DNA of 64,000 nucleotides, from contig NZ_KI913949.1 of assembly GCF_000332095.2 (NCBI RefSeq), positions 4,091,882-4,155,881 on the forward strand, read 5' to 3'. A program made the translations under genes and the position numbers. Numbering within the stretch: the first letter of the stretch is position 1; every line of letters starts with the position of its first letter. The notes below the pieces were generated by a model. That model was not told where the DNA came from and searched no databases. It saw nothing but the letters and a program-made list of their open reading frames with translations. Below are positions 34,015-43,831 of this stretch, piece by piece. The stretch comes from Leptolyngbya sp. PCC 6406 (GTDB lineage Bacteria; Cyanobacteriota; Cyanobacteriia; Phormidesmidales; Phormidesmidaceae).

Positions 34015-34043
34015 TACACTTCGGCGAACAAGGGGCTTAAGCC
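34015..34043. repeat. Family B repeat, left part, interrupted by IS element
   Basis: ACACTTCGGCGAACAAGGGG followed by CTTAAGCC, the left half of the family B element. The last ten bases (GGCTTAAGCC, 34034-34043) are repeated at 35524-35533 on the far side of the IS, where the palindrome resumes as CCCCTTG. Confidence 0.9.
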
Positions 34044-35523
34044 GAATGGCACTGACATAAGAGAGCAAAAAAGGCTTCAAGCGCTTGATCTGTAAGAATC
34101 AAAGCGTCGAAGCCTATAACGATGCCCCTATGATGTCAAATCGTGCGGAAATCCTCAAAGAGAACTATCAGAACAGTATCGGTCTGCCCTTTGCCGAAGT
34201 GCTCTCGGAAGCAGCGATTGAGGCGGTGCTGGAGGAGCAAGGCGTCACTTATCGCCGCGTCCTCTATACGCCGATGGTCGTGCTGTGGAGTTGGCTCTCC
34301 CAAGTGCTGGACCCGGATAGCAGTCTCAGCCATGCGGTCAAGCGAGTGGTGACCTGGATGCACCTAGCGGGAGCGGTGCCCCCGTCGGCGGATACCGGGG
34401 GCTATAGTAAAGCGCGTCAACGGCTGCCCGAGTGCATTTTTCCGCCTCTCTTGCAGCGGGTCGCGAGGGCTTTACAACAGCAAGTGTCTCCCGCGCAGCG
34501 GTGGTGTGGTCGCGTCGTGAAAGCGTTTGACGCGACGACGGTCTTGATGAGTGATACCGAGGCGAATCAACAGACTTATCCGCAGCACCGCAATCAAACC
34601 GGCGAGTGTGGCTTTCCCATTCTCCGGCTGCAAGTGTGGTTTTGTGTGACCACCGGCGCGGTCCTGGAGGTGGCGATAGCCCCCTTTCAGGTGAGTGAAT
34701 GGCGCTTAGCCCGCCAACTCTATCAGAAGCTGCGCCGGGAGGATGTCGTCGTGGCCGATTCGGCCTATGGCACCTATGTGGATCTCGCTGGGGTCGCATT
34801 GAAGGGAGCCGATGCCGTCTTTCGCAAGCATCATCAACGCCGTTGTGATTTCCGGCGCGGCAAAAAGTTGGGCCGGGGAGACCACATTGTCCGTTGGCAG
34901 CGTCCGAAACGATGCCCCAAGTCCCTTTCTCCGGATGAGTTTGAGGCTTTGCCCGAGGCGCTGGAGGTGCGGGAAGTTGCTCTCTCGATTCAGGTGCCTG
35001 GGTTTCGCCCGACCAACTTTGTGGTGGTGACCACGCTGATGGACTCCAAACGGTATCCCATAGCCCAGTTAGCCGAACTGTATCAGCTCCGCTGGCAGGC
35101 CGCCGAAGTCAATCTCAGACATCTCAAAACCACCTTAGGCATGGAGATGATTGCCGCCAAAACCCCGGCGATGGTGACTAAGAGTATTTGGGTGCATCTG
35201 TTGGCCTACAATCTGCTGCGGACTTTGATGGGGGACGCTGCGGCCAACTCCCCAGTCGAGCCATTACGGCTCTCCCTACAGGGTACGCGGCAACAATTCA
35301 ACCATTTTCGACCCGAGTTCCGGCATCTCGCACCGACTCAACGACGGCGAGGCTACCAAGCCTTATTAAGCGCTGTGCAAAGGTTGATTATTCCCTTGCG
35401 ACCGAACCGTTCAGAACCGCGAGTCGTGAAGCGCCGCCCAAAACCGTTTCCCAAAATGCAGGAACCGCGCTCGGTCCTGAAAGCTAGATTGGTAGCTTGA
35501 TCCAACTTATGTCAGTGCCATTC
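34044..35523 (+). mobile_element. Complete IS4-family insertion sequence, 1480 bp
   Basis: Perfect 18-bp terminal inverted repeats GAATGGCACTGACATAAG at 34044-34061 and its complement at 35506-35523. The element is flanked by the 10-bp direct duplication GGCTTAAGCC (34034-34043 and 35524-35533). It encodes one intact transposase. Perfect ends, duplication and open frame point to a recent, probably active copy. The target is the palindromic core of a family B repeat. Confidence 0.95.
34130..35500 (+). CDS. IS4-family transposase
   Basis: DDE transposase. The N-terminal part (SLSHAVKRVVTWMHLAGAVP, SKARQRLPECIFPPLLQRVA) is the DNA-binding region. The catalytic aspartates are in KAFDATTVLMSDTEANQQTY and VVVADSAYGTYVDL. 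The glutamate lies in LYQLRWQAAEVNLRHLKTTL, an IS4-type Y-R-E-K signature (here Y-x2-R-x4-E-x6-K). The frame is 456 aa from ATG 34130; the frame also opens at a TTG at 34085, and ATG 34133 is equally possible. It fills nearly the whole element, as expected for an intact IS. Confidence 0.93.
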   Translation: MMSNRAEILKENYQNSIGLPFAEVLSEAAIEAVLEEQGVTYRRVLYTPMVVLWSWLSQVLDPDSSLSHAVKRVVTWMHLAGAVPPSADTGGYSKARQRLPECIFPPLLQRVARALQQQVSPAQRWCGRVVKAFDATTVLMSDTEANQQTYPQHRNQTGECGFPILRLQVWFCVTTGAVLEVAIAPFQVSEWRLARQLYQKLRREDVVVADSAYGTYVDLAGVALKGADAVFRKHHQRRCDFRRGKKLGRGDHIVRWQRPKRCPKSLSPDEFEALPEALEVREVALSIQVPGFRPTNFVVVTTLMDSKRYPIAQLAELYQLRWQAAEVNLRHLKTTLGMEMIAAKTPAMVTKSIWVHLLAYNLLRTLMGDAAANSPVEPLRLSLQGTRQQFNHFRPEFRHLAPTQRRRGYQALLSAVQRLIIPLRPNRSEPRVVKRRPKPFPKMQEPRSVLKARLVA

Positions 35524-35642
35524 GGCTTAAGCCCCTTGTCTGTACTGAGGGATCTGCGGGTTAATAATGTACCCAGTGGCCAGGTTTTCTCCCGAAGAGA
35601 AAAAGCCAGCCACCCCACCCATCTATTCCACAGCTATGGGCC

Positions 35643-37142
35643 TCAAACAGCGGCGGGGGTGATCTCAAATTTGAGCTTGGCTCGCTTGAAGGGTTCGGGT
35701 ATCTCGACCGGATAGTTGCCTGTGAAGCAGGCAGAGCAGAAGCTTTCCGGGTCTTGGTGGGTGGATGCCAACATGCCTTCCCAACTCAGATAGGCGAGGG
35801 AGTCTACGCCGAGCTGGGCTTCAATTTCTGCAACGGACAGGTTGGCGGCGATCAGTTGATCCTGATTGTCGGTGTCGATGCCAAAAAAGCAGGGGTGAGT
35901 GACCGGGGGGGAGGAGATCCGCATGTGAACCGCGATCGCACCGGCATCCCGCAACGCCCGCACAATTTTGCGGCTGGTGGTGCCCCGGACAATGGAGTCA
36001 TCCACAATCACGATACTCTTACCGTGGAGCACATCCTTGAGGGGGTTGAGCTTCATGCGAATGCCCGCCTCCCGCATGGATTGAGTAGGCTGGATAAAGG
36101 TGCGGCCTACGTATCGATTCTTGATCAGCCCTTCGGCGTAGGGAAGCCGCGCCTCTTGGGCAAAGCCAATGGCAGCGGGGACGCCGGAGTCAGGCACCGC
36201 CATCACCAGTTCCACATCAGCAGGAGCTTCCCGCGCCAATTGTTGTCCCAGGCGCAGACGGTAGCTGTAAAGGGTTTCCTCATTCACCACGCTGTCGGGG
36301 CGGGAGAAGTAGATCATCTCAAAGACGCATAGCTTGCGTTCCGCCCGGTTGTCCCACTGGACAGAGGTCAAGCCCGCCTCCGTAATCCACACCAGTTCTC
36401 CCGGCTGCACATCCCGCAAATAGTGGGCTCCAATAATATCTAGGGCGCAGGTTTCCGAGGCGAGGACATAGTGGGCAGGGCCATCGCAGGTGTCTGGTTC
36501 GGGACCGAGTACCCCCAGCACAAGGGGACGAATGCCGTGGGGGTCGCGGGCTCCAATGAGCCCTGTAGGAGTGCCAATCACCAGGCTAAAGGCTCCCTCA
36601 CAGCGCTTGAAGGCCGCGATCGCACCATCAATCCAGCCCCGGCCCCCATCCACGGCCTCCGCCATTGCCAGGGCAATCAGTTCCGTATCCGCTGTGGAAA
36701 GGAGCTGATGCCCCGCCTCCAGCAATTCCCCCCGCAAATCCCCAGCATTAACGATGTTGCCATTGTGGGCCAAGGCCAATTGACCCAGGCGCGTATTCGC
36801 CACCGAGGGTTGAGCATTTTCCAAATGGCTGGAACCAGTGGTGGAATACCGGGTATGGCCCACTGCAAACTGACCCACCAGTCCCTTGAGAAGAGCTTCG
36901 TCGAAGACCTGGGATACCAACCCCATATGTTTGTGGAGATGCACCGCACCTTGGTCAAAGGTGGCAATGCCCGCCGACTCTTGGCCTCGATGCTGAAGGG
37001 CATAAAGACCAAAGTAGGTCAGGGTAGCTACATCCTGCCCAGGGGCATAAATGCCAAAGACCCCACAGGCTTCCTCCGGCTTATCAGGGCGGGCGGGGGG
37101 CTCAGGGGAAACAGGTAGCAAAACGGGCGGTCGCGAAGTCAT
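35643..37142 (-). CDS. purF: Amidophosphoribosyltransferase
   Basis: PurF makes 5-phosphoribosylamine from PRPP and glutamine, the first step of purine synthesis. From ATG 37142 the protein is 499 aa with a 25-residue propeptide ending before Cys26 (EEA-CGVFGIYAPGQDV), the N-terminal nucleophile. The glutaminase domain shows LYALQHRGQESAGIA and GHTRYSTTGSS. The PRPP site is VIVDDSIVRGTTSRKIVRAL. Cysteines in HPCFFGIDT and FCSACFTGNYP with an upstream one mark the Bacillus-type 4Fe-4S enzyme. The frame runs 48 codons further upstream but without resemblance. purL lies about 300 bp upstream on the same strand, so the two purine genes form a leftward unit. Confidence 0.96.
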   Translation of the reverse strand: MTSRPPVLLPVSPEPPARPDKPEEACGVFGIYAPGQDVATLTYFGLYALQHRGQESAGIATFDQGAVHLHKHMGLVSQVFDEALLKGLVGQFAVGHTRYSTTGSSHLENAQPSVANTRLGQLALAHNGNIVNAGDLRGELLEAGHQLLSTADTELIALAMAEAVDGGRGWIDGAIAAFKRCEGAFSLVIGTPTGLIGARDPHGIRPLVLGVLGPEPDTCDGPAHYVLASETCALDIIGAHYLRDVQPGELVWITEAGLTSVQWDNRAERKLCVFEMIYFSRPDSVVNEETLYSYRLRLGQQLAREAPADVELVMAVPDSGVPAAIGFAQEARLPYAEGLIKNRYVGRTFIQPTQSMREAGIRMKLNPLKDVLHGKSIVIVDDSIVRGTTSRKIVRALRDAGAIAVHMRISSPPVTHPCFFGIDTDNQDQLIAANLSVAEIEAQLGVDSLAYLSWEGMLASTHQDPESFCSACFTGNYPVEIPEPFKRAKLKFEITPAAV

Positions 37143-37438
37143 CTTGGGCGCAAGCTCCAGAAAATGCAGTTCAAAGCCACGGTATAAAAATATCCACGGG
37201 AGAAACACCCAGGATGTTCCCATCCACCCAGAGGGTGGGAGCTGGGGGCTAACAAAGATTGCCTCAACGGGTTCAGACCCTGCCAACGCAGTCCCATAAC
37301 CCTCAGCCTTAACGCTGAGTATTGAATGAGTATTGAAGCTTCAGCATCGAAGCGTTTAAGGAAAGATTAACTCCTTCGATCCTAACATTCCCAGTTGCAG
37401 CCCCAGTTACGGTCCCAGTTACGGCCCCAGGGATGGAG

Positions 37439-39793
37439 TTAGTCCTGAAGACGGCGCGGAATGGCGTTCTGCCATTGGACGGCTAGGGTGGGAACATCCA
37501 CCTTCAGTACAATTTCTCCCGTGGTGGTGGTCAGGGTCAGACCCGCCGCCGCCGAGACGACGGTGCCTAACCGCTGCCACGGTAACCCTAGGTGCTCCTG
37601 TAACCAGGTTTCCCAAAGTGCGATCGCATCTGGAGCCACAGACACCACAATCCGGGCTCCCCCCTCCCCAAACAACAGCCGATCCCAGCGCATACCCGAA
37701 TCAGCGGAGAGAGCAAGGACAATTTCAGCCCCCAAATTGCCACTGATACAGCTTTCCGCCAAAGCCACCGCCAGCCCGCCTTCAGCGCTATCGTGAGCCG
37801 AACGAATCCAGCCCTGGTGAATACCGTAGCGACAAGCCGCCTGGACCACCAATTCCAACGCCGTATCCACCCGAGGGGGACGCCCTGCCACGGTATCGTG
37901 AACCACCGCCAGATATTCAGAGGCCCCCAGGGTTAGGCGGTCCTCCTGCTCTGAAGCCGATTCCAGCCCCAGTCCCAGCAGATAAATAGCATCCCCCGAC
38001 CGTTGCCAGCCCTGGCCACAAACCTGAGTCACATCCTCCACCAGACCCACCATGCCCACCACCGGCGTGGGGTAAATGGGGGTCGGGTTGCCCTCGTTGT
38101 CCAAGGTTTCGTTATAGAGGGAGACGTTCCCCCCAGTGACTGGCGTACTAAAGGCTTCACAGCCCGCCGATAATCCGCGACAGGCTTCCGCCAGTTGCCA
38201 GTAGCCAATAGGCTTTTCGGGACTACCAAAGTTCAAATTATCCGTCACCGCCAGAGGTTCAGCCCCCACACAACTCAGGTTCCGCGCCGCCTCTGCCACC
38301 GCCGCCTTGGCCCCCTCATAGGGATCCAGATACACATAGCGGCCATTACAGTCCACCGTCGCCGCCACCCCCCGCCGGGTTTGGGCCAATTCAGCAGCCT
38401 GGGCTCCCGCCTGGGGGCGCAGGCGTACTACGGCAGCATCGGCTCCTCCCGGCATCAGCACCGTATTGTTCTGCACTTGATGGTCATACTGACGATAGAC
38501 CCACTGCTTCGAGGCGATGGTGGGGCTATCCAGCAGCGTCAATAAGACCTGATCCCAAGACTGTTTTCCGGTCGAGAGCTGGATACCCGCCACACCACAG
38601 TTAGGCAGCTTTGCCTCAGACCACTGGCGGGCCTGCTGCACGTAGGCAGGCAGCTCGGCCATTAGTTCACGGTGGTAGAGGGGAGTGTCGTCCGCCAGGG
38701 CCGTCGCGGGAATCTCCGCAGCAATCTCTCCCTGGAAGCGAATCCGTACAATGGGCTCCGCAATGACCTCCCCTGCCACCACCGCCTGGAGTCCCCATTT
38801 TGTGAAAATATCGATCAGCTCCTGTTCTCGCCCCTTCTGGGCCACAAACAGCATTCGTTCCTGGGATTCCGACAGGAGGTATTCGTAGGGCACCATCCCC
38901 GTTTCCCGCACCGGGATCAAGTCCAAATCTACATCGACGCCGACCCCCCCCTTCGCCGCCATCTCCGAGGTAGAACAGGTGATGCCCGCTGCCCCCATGT
39001 CCTGGGCGGCAACTACGGCTCCGGTATTAAAGGCTTCGAGACAGGCTTCCACTAGGGCTTTTTCTAAAAAGGGATCCCCCACTTGGACCGCTGGGCGATC
39101 GTCCATAGACTCGTCACTCAATTCCGCGCTGGCAAAGCTGGCTCCCCCCATGCCATCTCGCCCGGTGGTGGAACCCACGTACAGCACAGGATTACCGATG
39201 CCCGCTGCCCCGGATTTGACAATGTCGGGGGTTTCCATCAGGCCCAGGGCCATGGCGTTGACGAGGGGATTACCGGAATAAGCGCGATCGAAGGCCACTT
39301 CTCCCCCCACGGTGGGCACCCCAAAACAGTTGCCGTAGTGGGCAATACCAGATACGACTCCGGTGAAAATGCGGCGGGTACGGGGGTCGGCCAGATCCCC
39401 AAACCGCAGGGCATTCAGCACGGCGATGGGACGGGCTCCCATGGTGAAGATATCCCGCAGAATGCCCCCTACCCCCGTCGCCGCCCCCTGGAAGGGCTCC
39501 ACAGCGGAGGGATGGTTGTGGGATTCAATCTTGAAGGCAAGGCGCAGTCCATCCCCTAGATCCACCACCCCGGCGTTTTCCCCTGGACCTACCAGAATGC
39601 GATCGCCGGTCGTGGGGAATTGCTTCAGCAGGGGGCGGGAGTTTTTGTAGCAGCAGTGCTCAGACCACATCACCCCAAACATGCCCAGCTCGGCCCGGTT
39701 GGGATGACGGCCTAGCCGTTGCACAATCTCTGCGTACTCGTCGGGGGTAATCCCCTCGGCAGCAATCTCTGCGGGGGAAAAGGGCACGGCCAT
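37439..39793 (-). CDS. purL: Phosphoribosylformylglycinamidine synthase subunit PurL
   Basis: PurL is the ATP-dependent synthetase subunit that forms FGAM from FGAR, with PurQ/PurS supplying ammonia. The 784-aa length and lack of a glutaminase domain fit the small-PurL type. Visible landmarks include [19 protein letters not shown] (about residue 38), [34 protein letters not shown] and [13 protein letters not shown]. They continue with [34 protein letters not shown] and a second AIRS-like domain. The gene is followed by purF after a 296-bp gap with small hairpins (CTCAGC/GCTGAG near 37303-37320) and no gene. Confidence 0.97.
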   Translation of the reverse strand: MAVPFSPAEIAAEGITPDEYAEIVQRLGRHPNRAELGMFGVMWSEHCCYKNSRPLLKQFPTTGDRILVGPGENAGVVDLGDGLRLAFKIESHNHPSAVEPFQGAATGVGGILRDIFTMGARPIAVLNALRFGDLADPRTRRIFTGVVSGIAHYGNCFGVPTVGGEVAFDRAYSGNPLVNAMALGLMETPDIVKSGAAGIGNPVLYVGSTTGRDGMGGASFASAELSDESMDDRPAVQVGDPFLEKALVEACLEAFNTGAVVAAQDMGAAGITCSTSEMAAKGGVGVDVDLDLIPVRETGMVPYEYLLSESQERMLFVAQKGREQELIDIFTKWGLQAVVAGEVIAEPIVRIRFQGEIAAEIPATALADDTPLYHRELMAELPAYVQQARQWSEAKLPNCGVAGIQLSTGKQSWDQVLLTLLDSPTIASKQWVYRQYDHQVQNNTVLMPGGADAAVVRLRPQAGAQAAELAQTRRGVAATVDCNGRYVYLDPYEGAKAAVAEAARNLSCVGAEPLAVTDNLNFGSPEKPIGYWQLAEACRGLSAGCEAFSTPVTGGNVSLYNETLDNEGNPTPIYPTPVVGMVGLVEDVTQVCGQGWQRSGDAIYLLGLGLESASEQEDRLTLGASEYLAVVHDTVAGRPPRVDTALELVVQAACRYGIHQGWIRSAHDSAEGGLAVALAESCISGNLGAEIVLALSADSGMRWDRLLFGEGGARIVVSVAPDAIALWETWLQEHLGLPWQRLGTVVSAAAGLTLTTTTGEIVLKVDVPTLAVQWQNAIPRRLQD

Positions 39794-39870
39794 GCAAAAT
39801 CTCTCCAGAAAACCTCTGGATCTTACCCTGTTTACTTGGTGTCTAGGGGGCGGCTAGGACCATCCCAGCC

Positions 39871-40431
39871 CTACCAGCGCCGGGGTTGAAAAGTTTCATC
39901 ATTCACCACCACCACCGTTTCCCCGGACTGGGCCAGCACAAACAGTCCCCGCCGGTAGGCGTAGCGGGCCACCGCATCAGGGACCACCATGCCCGCTACG
40001 GCCCCCATGGCCTCCACATCGCTGTAGCGGGGCATCAAGCGCTTGAACTTGGCCAGTCGCTCTAGATGGTCATCCACATCCCCTTGGGAAAGCTTGCTTT
40101 TGACTTCCACCAATATGGCTTCTGTGGTGTTGACCACCAGTAAGTCCACCTCGAACCCTTCACCGTCGCGATGGATCGAAATCTCTGGCAGCATTTCATG
40201 GACTTCAATGCCGCGCTCTTGGAACAGCCGCACCACTGCCGGTCGCACCTGCCATTCCACAAACTCTCCCAGGCGGTTACCCAGTTTACCGAGTTCCTGT
40301 TGCAGTTGCTTCATGCGGCGATCGGTCTCTTTCATTTGAAGAGCGGTTTCCTGTTGGGAAATCGCCACTTCATTCAAGGTGCGCCAAATATCCTCGGCAA
40401 CGGTGCGCCAAGTGTCATCAGTTGTTGTCAT
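39871..40431 (-). CDS. DUF3782-like protein with coiled coil and PD-(D/E)XK-type nuclease fold
   Basis: From ATG 40431 the protein is 186 aa. Residues about 15-60 form an amphipathic coiled coil (QQETALQMKETDRRMKQLQQ). The remainder reads HRDGEGFEVDLLVVNTTEAI then LVEVKSKLSQGDVDDHLERL, a D...(E)xK arrangement typical of PD-(D/E)XK nuclease-like proteins such as DUF3782 and related families. Members are very common in cyanobacteria and of unknown biological role; a nuclease or a restriction/defence role is only inference. The frame opens 18 codons earlier but the earlier part is atypical. Isolated, 77 bp upstream of purL on the same strand. Confidence 0.75.
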   Translation of the reverse strand: MTTTDDTWRTVAEDIWRTLNEVAISQQETALQMKETDRRMKQLQQELGKLGNRLGEFVEWQVRPAVVRLFQERGIEVHEMLPEISIHRDGEGFEVDLLVVNTTEAILVEVKSKLSQGDVDDHLERLAKFKRLMPRYSDVEAMGAVAGMVVPDAVARYAYRRGLFVLAQSGETVVVVNDETFQPRRW

Positions 40432-40539
40432 GGTAAGCCGTCCAATTCTGATGAAGAGGTCACCGTTACCTGTGATCACTATCACCCTGGGGGGTGATGA
40501 AGATCCTGGGCTCTAGTCCGTGACTTCGACATACTAATC

Positions 40540-40617
40540 ATGACTCAACTCTAGCCGAGTCATCTACAGGGAACACACACCGACCGACAGGCACACGGGA
40601 GTCCTGTCGGTTTTTTA
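40540..40617 (+). ncRNA. Candidate small RNA, two hairpins around an ACACAC linker (Yfr1/Yfr2-like)
   Basis: Stem ATGACTC (40540-40546) / GAGTCAT (40557-40563) is followed by a single-stranded linker CTACAGGGAACACACACCG. Then ACCGACAGG (40583-40591) / CCTGTCGGT (40603-40611) and a T-run form a strong terminator. A -10-like TACTAAT (40532-40538) sits just before the first stem. There is no rightward gene upstream for this terminator to serve. The layout (5' hairpin, CA-rich unpaired linker, terminator hairpin, 70-80 nt) is that of the cyanobacterial Yfr1 and Yfr2 RNAs; which family it belongs to, if either, is not certain. Confidence 0.6.
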
Positions 40618-40673
40618 TTTTTGCCTATTTCCAGAGGGTGGCAGAGCCCCAGTGGACGGAAGCCTTTAGCTGC

Positions 40674-40817
40674 CATGTCAACACCGTGGATAACCTCCGT
40701 CAACGCTGGGTCGAGCAGGGCCTAGAGATGGCCTTGGAACGCAAAACGCGCCCGTCACACCCCGGCCAACAGGTCTGTGACGGAGAGGCAGAAGCCAAGC
40801 TGATTGCGCTGCGTTAA
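40674..40817 (+). pseudogene. IS630-type transposase helix-turn-helix remnant
   Basis: One frame reads VDNLRQRWVEQGLEMALERK followed by TRPSHPGQQVCDGEAEAKLI and a stop. This matches the second helix-turn-helix segment of IS630-family transposases (RxRWVEEGLExALxRK...DGxxEAxLIAL). No catalytic domain and no terminal repeats remain. The rest of 40432-41004 contains the candidate small RNA and a family A repeat. Confidence 0.6.
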
Positions 40818-40877
40818 AGTCTGTTGACTGGCAGTTCACCACCGCCGATGCGCGCCTTCGCCTCAAGCGGCTTTACC

Positions 40878-41004
40878 CATAAATCAGTCCACTATTGCCG
40901 CGCCAGCTCAACATTTTCCGGTCCCCTCTCCCCGTGGGAGAGGGCTAGGGTGAGGGGCCAAGTGTGCCACGATAGAACGGCCAGGGTATTTCCGCCGCAG
41001 ACTA
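40878..41004. repeat. Dispersed repeat family A, copy 2
   Basis: Diverged copy of the element at 28483-28620: ATAAATCAGTCCACTATTG..., a GTCCCCTCTCCCCGTGGGAG hairpin region, GTGTGCCACGATAGAACGG and TATTTCCGCCGCAGACTACT. It reaches to the stop codon of the leftward lipoprotein gene. Confidence 0.85.
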
Positions 41005-41739
41005 CTAGTCATCCTCTCCACTGAACTCAGGCACGTCAATCTTGCGACTGCCCGCTGTGCCCTTGGGGACATCTGGAAAGGGATTGGTACTGGTATTCGC
41101 TGAGGTGGGTGCAGCCGCAGCTTGAGCCTCGCTGCCATTGCTCGCAGTGGTCCCGGTGCCAGTGGCAGCAGTGGGGGAGGCAACAGGGGCAGAGGCGATG
41201 CCACGACGCACTTCTTGCCAGGTCAGATCGCCTTCTGGACTGATCTTGATCAAGACCATTTCCACGCGCTCCTGTCCCAGGTCAACGCCTCCCACCACGC
41301 GACATTCAAAAATCTCTCCCGGCTGATTGATGCGGTACAGGTCGCCGCAATCTACCACTGCACGCTTACCCAGGGTTTGGGACAGGGTGGATTGGATTTT
41401 AGCTTCCACTTTGCCCAGGTTTAGGATCACCGCTGAGTTGGGAATATCCCACTCCACCGTGCCCTCATTGTCCTGCTGGGTGACATTGATGGTGAATTGG
41501 CCCTCGGGCTTCAATTGCCCCACACAGCGAAAATAGCCCCCGGCTTGACGGGGAATATTGCGGGGACATTGCACCTGGTGCAGGTTTAGCCGCCGCCCTT
41601 GGCGCTCAATACTGGCCTGGATCTCAGTTTCCAGCGTGGCCACATCTAGACCCCTGGAACAGGCCGTGAGGGCCAATAGTCCGAGCACCAGACCGATGCA
41701 ACGGAGGTGACCTATGGAACTGGGGAAAACATATCGCAT
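41005..41739 (-). CDS. DUF4333 lipoprotein
   Basis: The 244-aa protein has a signal peptide with lipobox LTAC (lipidated Cys about residue 27), so it is predicted to be anchored to a membrane on the periplasmic side. Two DUF4333-like modules follow: one with VATLETEIQASIERQGRRLN and two cysteines (about residues 32-95), one with LGKVEAKIQSTLSQTLGKRA and VDCGDLYRINQPGEIFEC (about 108-165). The last 60 residues are low-complexity alanine/threonine/serine. DUF4333 domains have no known function. The gene ends within a family A repeat. Isolated on the minus strand. Confidence 0.78.
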   Translation of the reverse strand: MRYVFPSSIGHLRCIGLVLGLLALTACSRGLDVATLETEIQASIERQGRRLNLHQVQCPRNIPRQAGGYFRCVGQLKPEGQFTINVTQQDNEGTVEWDIPNSAVILNLGKVEAKIQSTLSQTLGKRAVVDCGDLYRINQPGEIFECRVVGGVDLGQERVEMVLIKISPEGDLTWQEVRRGIASAPVASPTAATGTGTTASNGSEAQAAAAPTSANTSTNPFPDVPKGTAGSRKIDVPEFSGEDD

Positions 41740-42043
41740 TAGACCCTCATACCCAATCCTGAAATAAGCCCTACGGACTCCCTAGGGGTTTTGTATCAGA
41801 TACAGAATCCACGTGCAACTGTCATGGCATCGGGGGAATTGCGCCCCTTGCTGCCTTGACTTGCGGCTTTAATCTGTATGCAGTATCTCTCTGTCGTCTT
41901 GATCACGACGGATCAAGGTATGGCTATCACTATAGATTTTGTGCCAGATCTCTGGGTAAAGCGGATGTTAAGGGGTGGGGCAATCATCCCAACCCCATAC
42001 CCAACCCCATAATAAAGGGGATGATTCTTCAGACTTCTTGACG

Positions 42044-43555
42044 ATGGCAAAAGACCTGCGGGCGTTTCTGACTCAGCTAGAGAACCGAGGGCAACTCCGG
42101 CGAATTACGGTGCCCGTCGATCCAGACCTGGAGATTGCGGAAATTGCCAATCGGCTGCTGCTGTCGGGGGGACCGGCCCTGCTCTTTGAGAATGTCAAAG
42201 GGTCCAATATGCCCCTCGCTATCAATACCCTGGGTACGCTGGAGCGGGTGTGCTGGGCCTTTGGCATGGAGGATCCGGCGGAATTGGAGGCCATTGGTCA
42301 AAAACTGGCTCTGCTCTACCAGCCTCGGCCCCCTAAGAGCTTTGCCCAGGCCATTGATTTGGGCAAAGCGCTGTTTGACGTGGTCAAGGCGAAGCCCGAT
42401 CGGGATTTGTTTCCCCCGTGTCAACAGGTGGTGTTGAAGGGGGATGCGGTGGACCTGAATCGGCTACCCCTGTTGCGGGTTTACGGCGGTGATGCCAATA
42501 GGGTGATCACGCTGGGGCTGATGGTGACGAAGGATCCGGAAACGAAAATTCCCAATGTGGGGGTCTATCGTCTGCAACTCCAGTCTAAGAACACGATGAC
42601 GGTGCAGTGGTTGTCGGTGCGTGGCCCTACTCGTCACCTGCGGAAGGCGGCGGAGCGGGGGGAGAAACTGGAGGTTGCGATCGCGATTGGCGTCGATCCC
42701 CTGCTGATACTGGCGGCGGCCACCCCCCTGCCCATTGACCTGTCGGAATGGCTCTTTGCGGGACTCTACAGCGGTCAGGGCGTCCACCTAGCCAAGGGTA
42801 AAACCGTAGATCTCGAAGTCCCAGCCCAGTCCGAACTGGTGCTAGAGGGCACCATCACACCGGGGGAAACCGCCGAAGATGGCCCCGCTGGGGATCACAT
42901 TGGCTACTACGGCCCCATCCGGGAAAATGCCCCCCTAATCCGCTTCCATGCCCTTACCCATCGCAAGAACCCCATCTACATGACCTCCTTCAGCGGGCGA
43001 CCGCCGAAGGAAGACGCCATGATGGCCCTAGCGCTGAATCGCATCTATACGCCGATCCTGCGGATGCAGGTGCCGGAAATCCAAGATTTCTTTCTGCCCA
43101 TGGAGGGCCTAAGCTACAAAGCCGCGATTATCTCCATCGACAAAGCCTATCCCGGACAGGCGCGGCGGGCGGCACTGGCCTTTTGGACGGCCCTACCCCA
43201 GTTCACCTACACCAAGTTCGTCATCGTGGTGGACAAGGCCATCAATATCCGCGATCCCCGCCAGGTGATGTGGGCGGTGACTTCCAAAGTGGACCCAGCG
43301 CGGGATGTGTTTATCCTGCCGGAAAATCCCTTTGATAGCCTGGACTTTGCCACGAGTAAGCCCGGTTTGGGCAGTCGTATGGGCATCGATGCCACCACTA
43401 AGGTTTACCCGGAAACCGATCGGGTTTGGAGTGATGAACTCACGTCGGATCCGGAAACCGCCGCCACGGTCGATCGCCGCTGGGCCGAATATGGCTTAGG
43501 GGATATAGTCCTGGATGATGTCAATCCCAACCTGTTTGGCTACGACCTGCGCTAG
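42044..43555 (+). CDS. UbiD family decarboxylase
   Basis: UbiD enzymes use prenylated FMN to (de)carboxylate aromatic or unsaturated acids; in many bacteria one member serves quinone synthesis. From ATG 42044 the protein is 503 aa, starting MAKDLRAFLTQLENRGQLRR. Landmarks are DPDLEIAEIANRLLLSGGPA, NVGVYRLQLQSKNTMTVQWL, HLRKAAERGEKLEVAIAIG, AEDGPAGDHIGYYGPIRENA and LPMEGLSYKAAIISIDKAYP. Acidic and arginine residues for prFMN and Mn/K binding are in place by family pattern. In cyanobacteria, plastoquinone/phylloquinone synthesis does not clearly need it, so the substrate is open. The UbiX partner is not in the window. The gap 41740-42043 shows no gene. Confidence 0.92.
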   Translation: MAKDLRAFLTQLENRGQLRRITVPVDPDLEIAEIANRLLLSGGPALLFENVKGSNMPLAINTLGTLERVCWAFGMEDPAELEAIGQKLALLYQPRPPKSFAQAIDLGKALFDVVKAKPDRDLFPPCQQVVLKGDAVDLNRLPLLRVYGGDANRVITLGLMVTKDPETKIPNVGVYRLQLQSKNTMTVQWLSVRGPTRHLRKAAERGEKLEVAIAIGVDPLLILAAATPLPIDLSEWLFAGLYSGQGVHLAKGKTVDLEVPAQSELVLEGTITPGETAEDGPAGDHIGYYGPIRENAPLIRFHALTHRKNPIYMTSFSGRPPKEDAMMALALNRIYTPILRMQVPEIQDFFLPMEGLSYKAAIISIDKAYPGQARRAALAFWTALPQFTYTKFVIVVDKAINIRDPRQVMWAVTSKVDPARDVFILPENPFDSLDFATSKPGLGSRMGIDATTKVYPETDRVWSDELTSDPETAATVDRRWAEYGLGDIVLDDVNPNLFGYDLR

Positions 43556-43632
43556 GAGATGGGGGGCTCAGGATTGCAGACTGCCCTCGATAGGGTTATC
43601 AACTCAAAGCGGGACAAATGTCCTGGGGAGAA

Positions 43633-43653
43633 GTTAGGAGTTAGGAGTTAGGA
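43633..43653. repeat. Heptanucleotide tandem repeat (GTTAGGA x3)
   Basis: Three exact tandem copies of GTTAGGA, a short tandemly repeated sequence of the kind common between genes of filamentous cyanobacteria. Confidence 0.9.
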
Positions 43654-43831
43654 GCCAGAATATGGAATTGCGTTGCTCATAGCGATCGCCCTGCTGCTAC
43701 CCCGCGCCGGAATGGAATTCCGCCGCTCATAGCTACCGTCCTCTAAAAGAGGACTCCTGAATTGGGGATTCCAGCAAACACAAGGGTTTCCCCTTGGCAA
43801 ATAGGTAGATTACTTCCGCCGCCCAGTATTA

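Noticed and set aside
41856-42041. 61-codon frame upstream of the UbiD gene
   Set aside because: Low-complexity end (repeated CCCCAACCCCAT), no ribosome site and no family resemblance.
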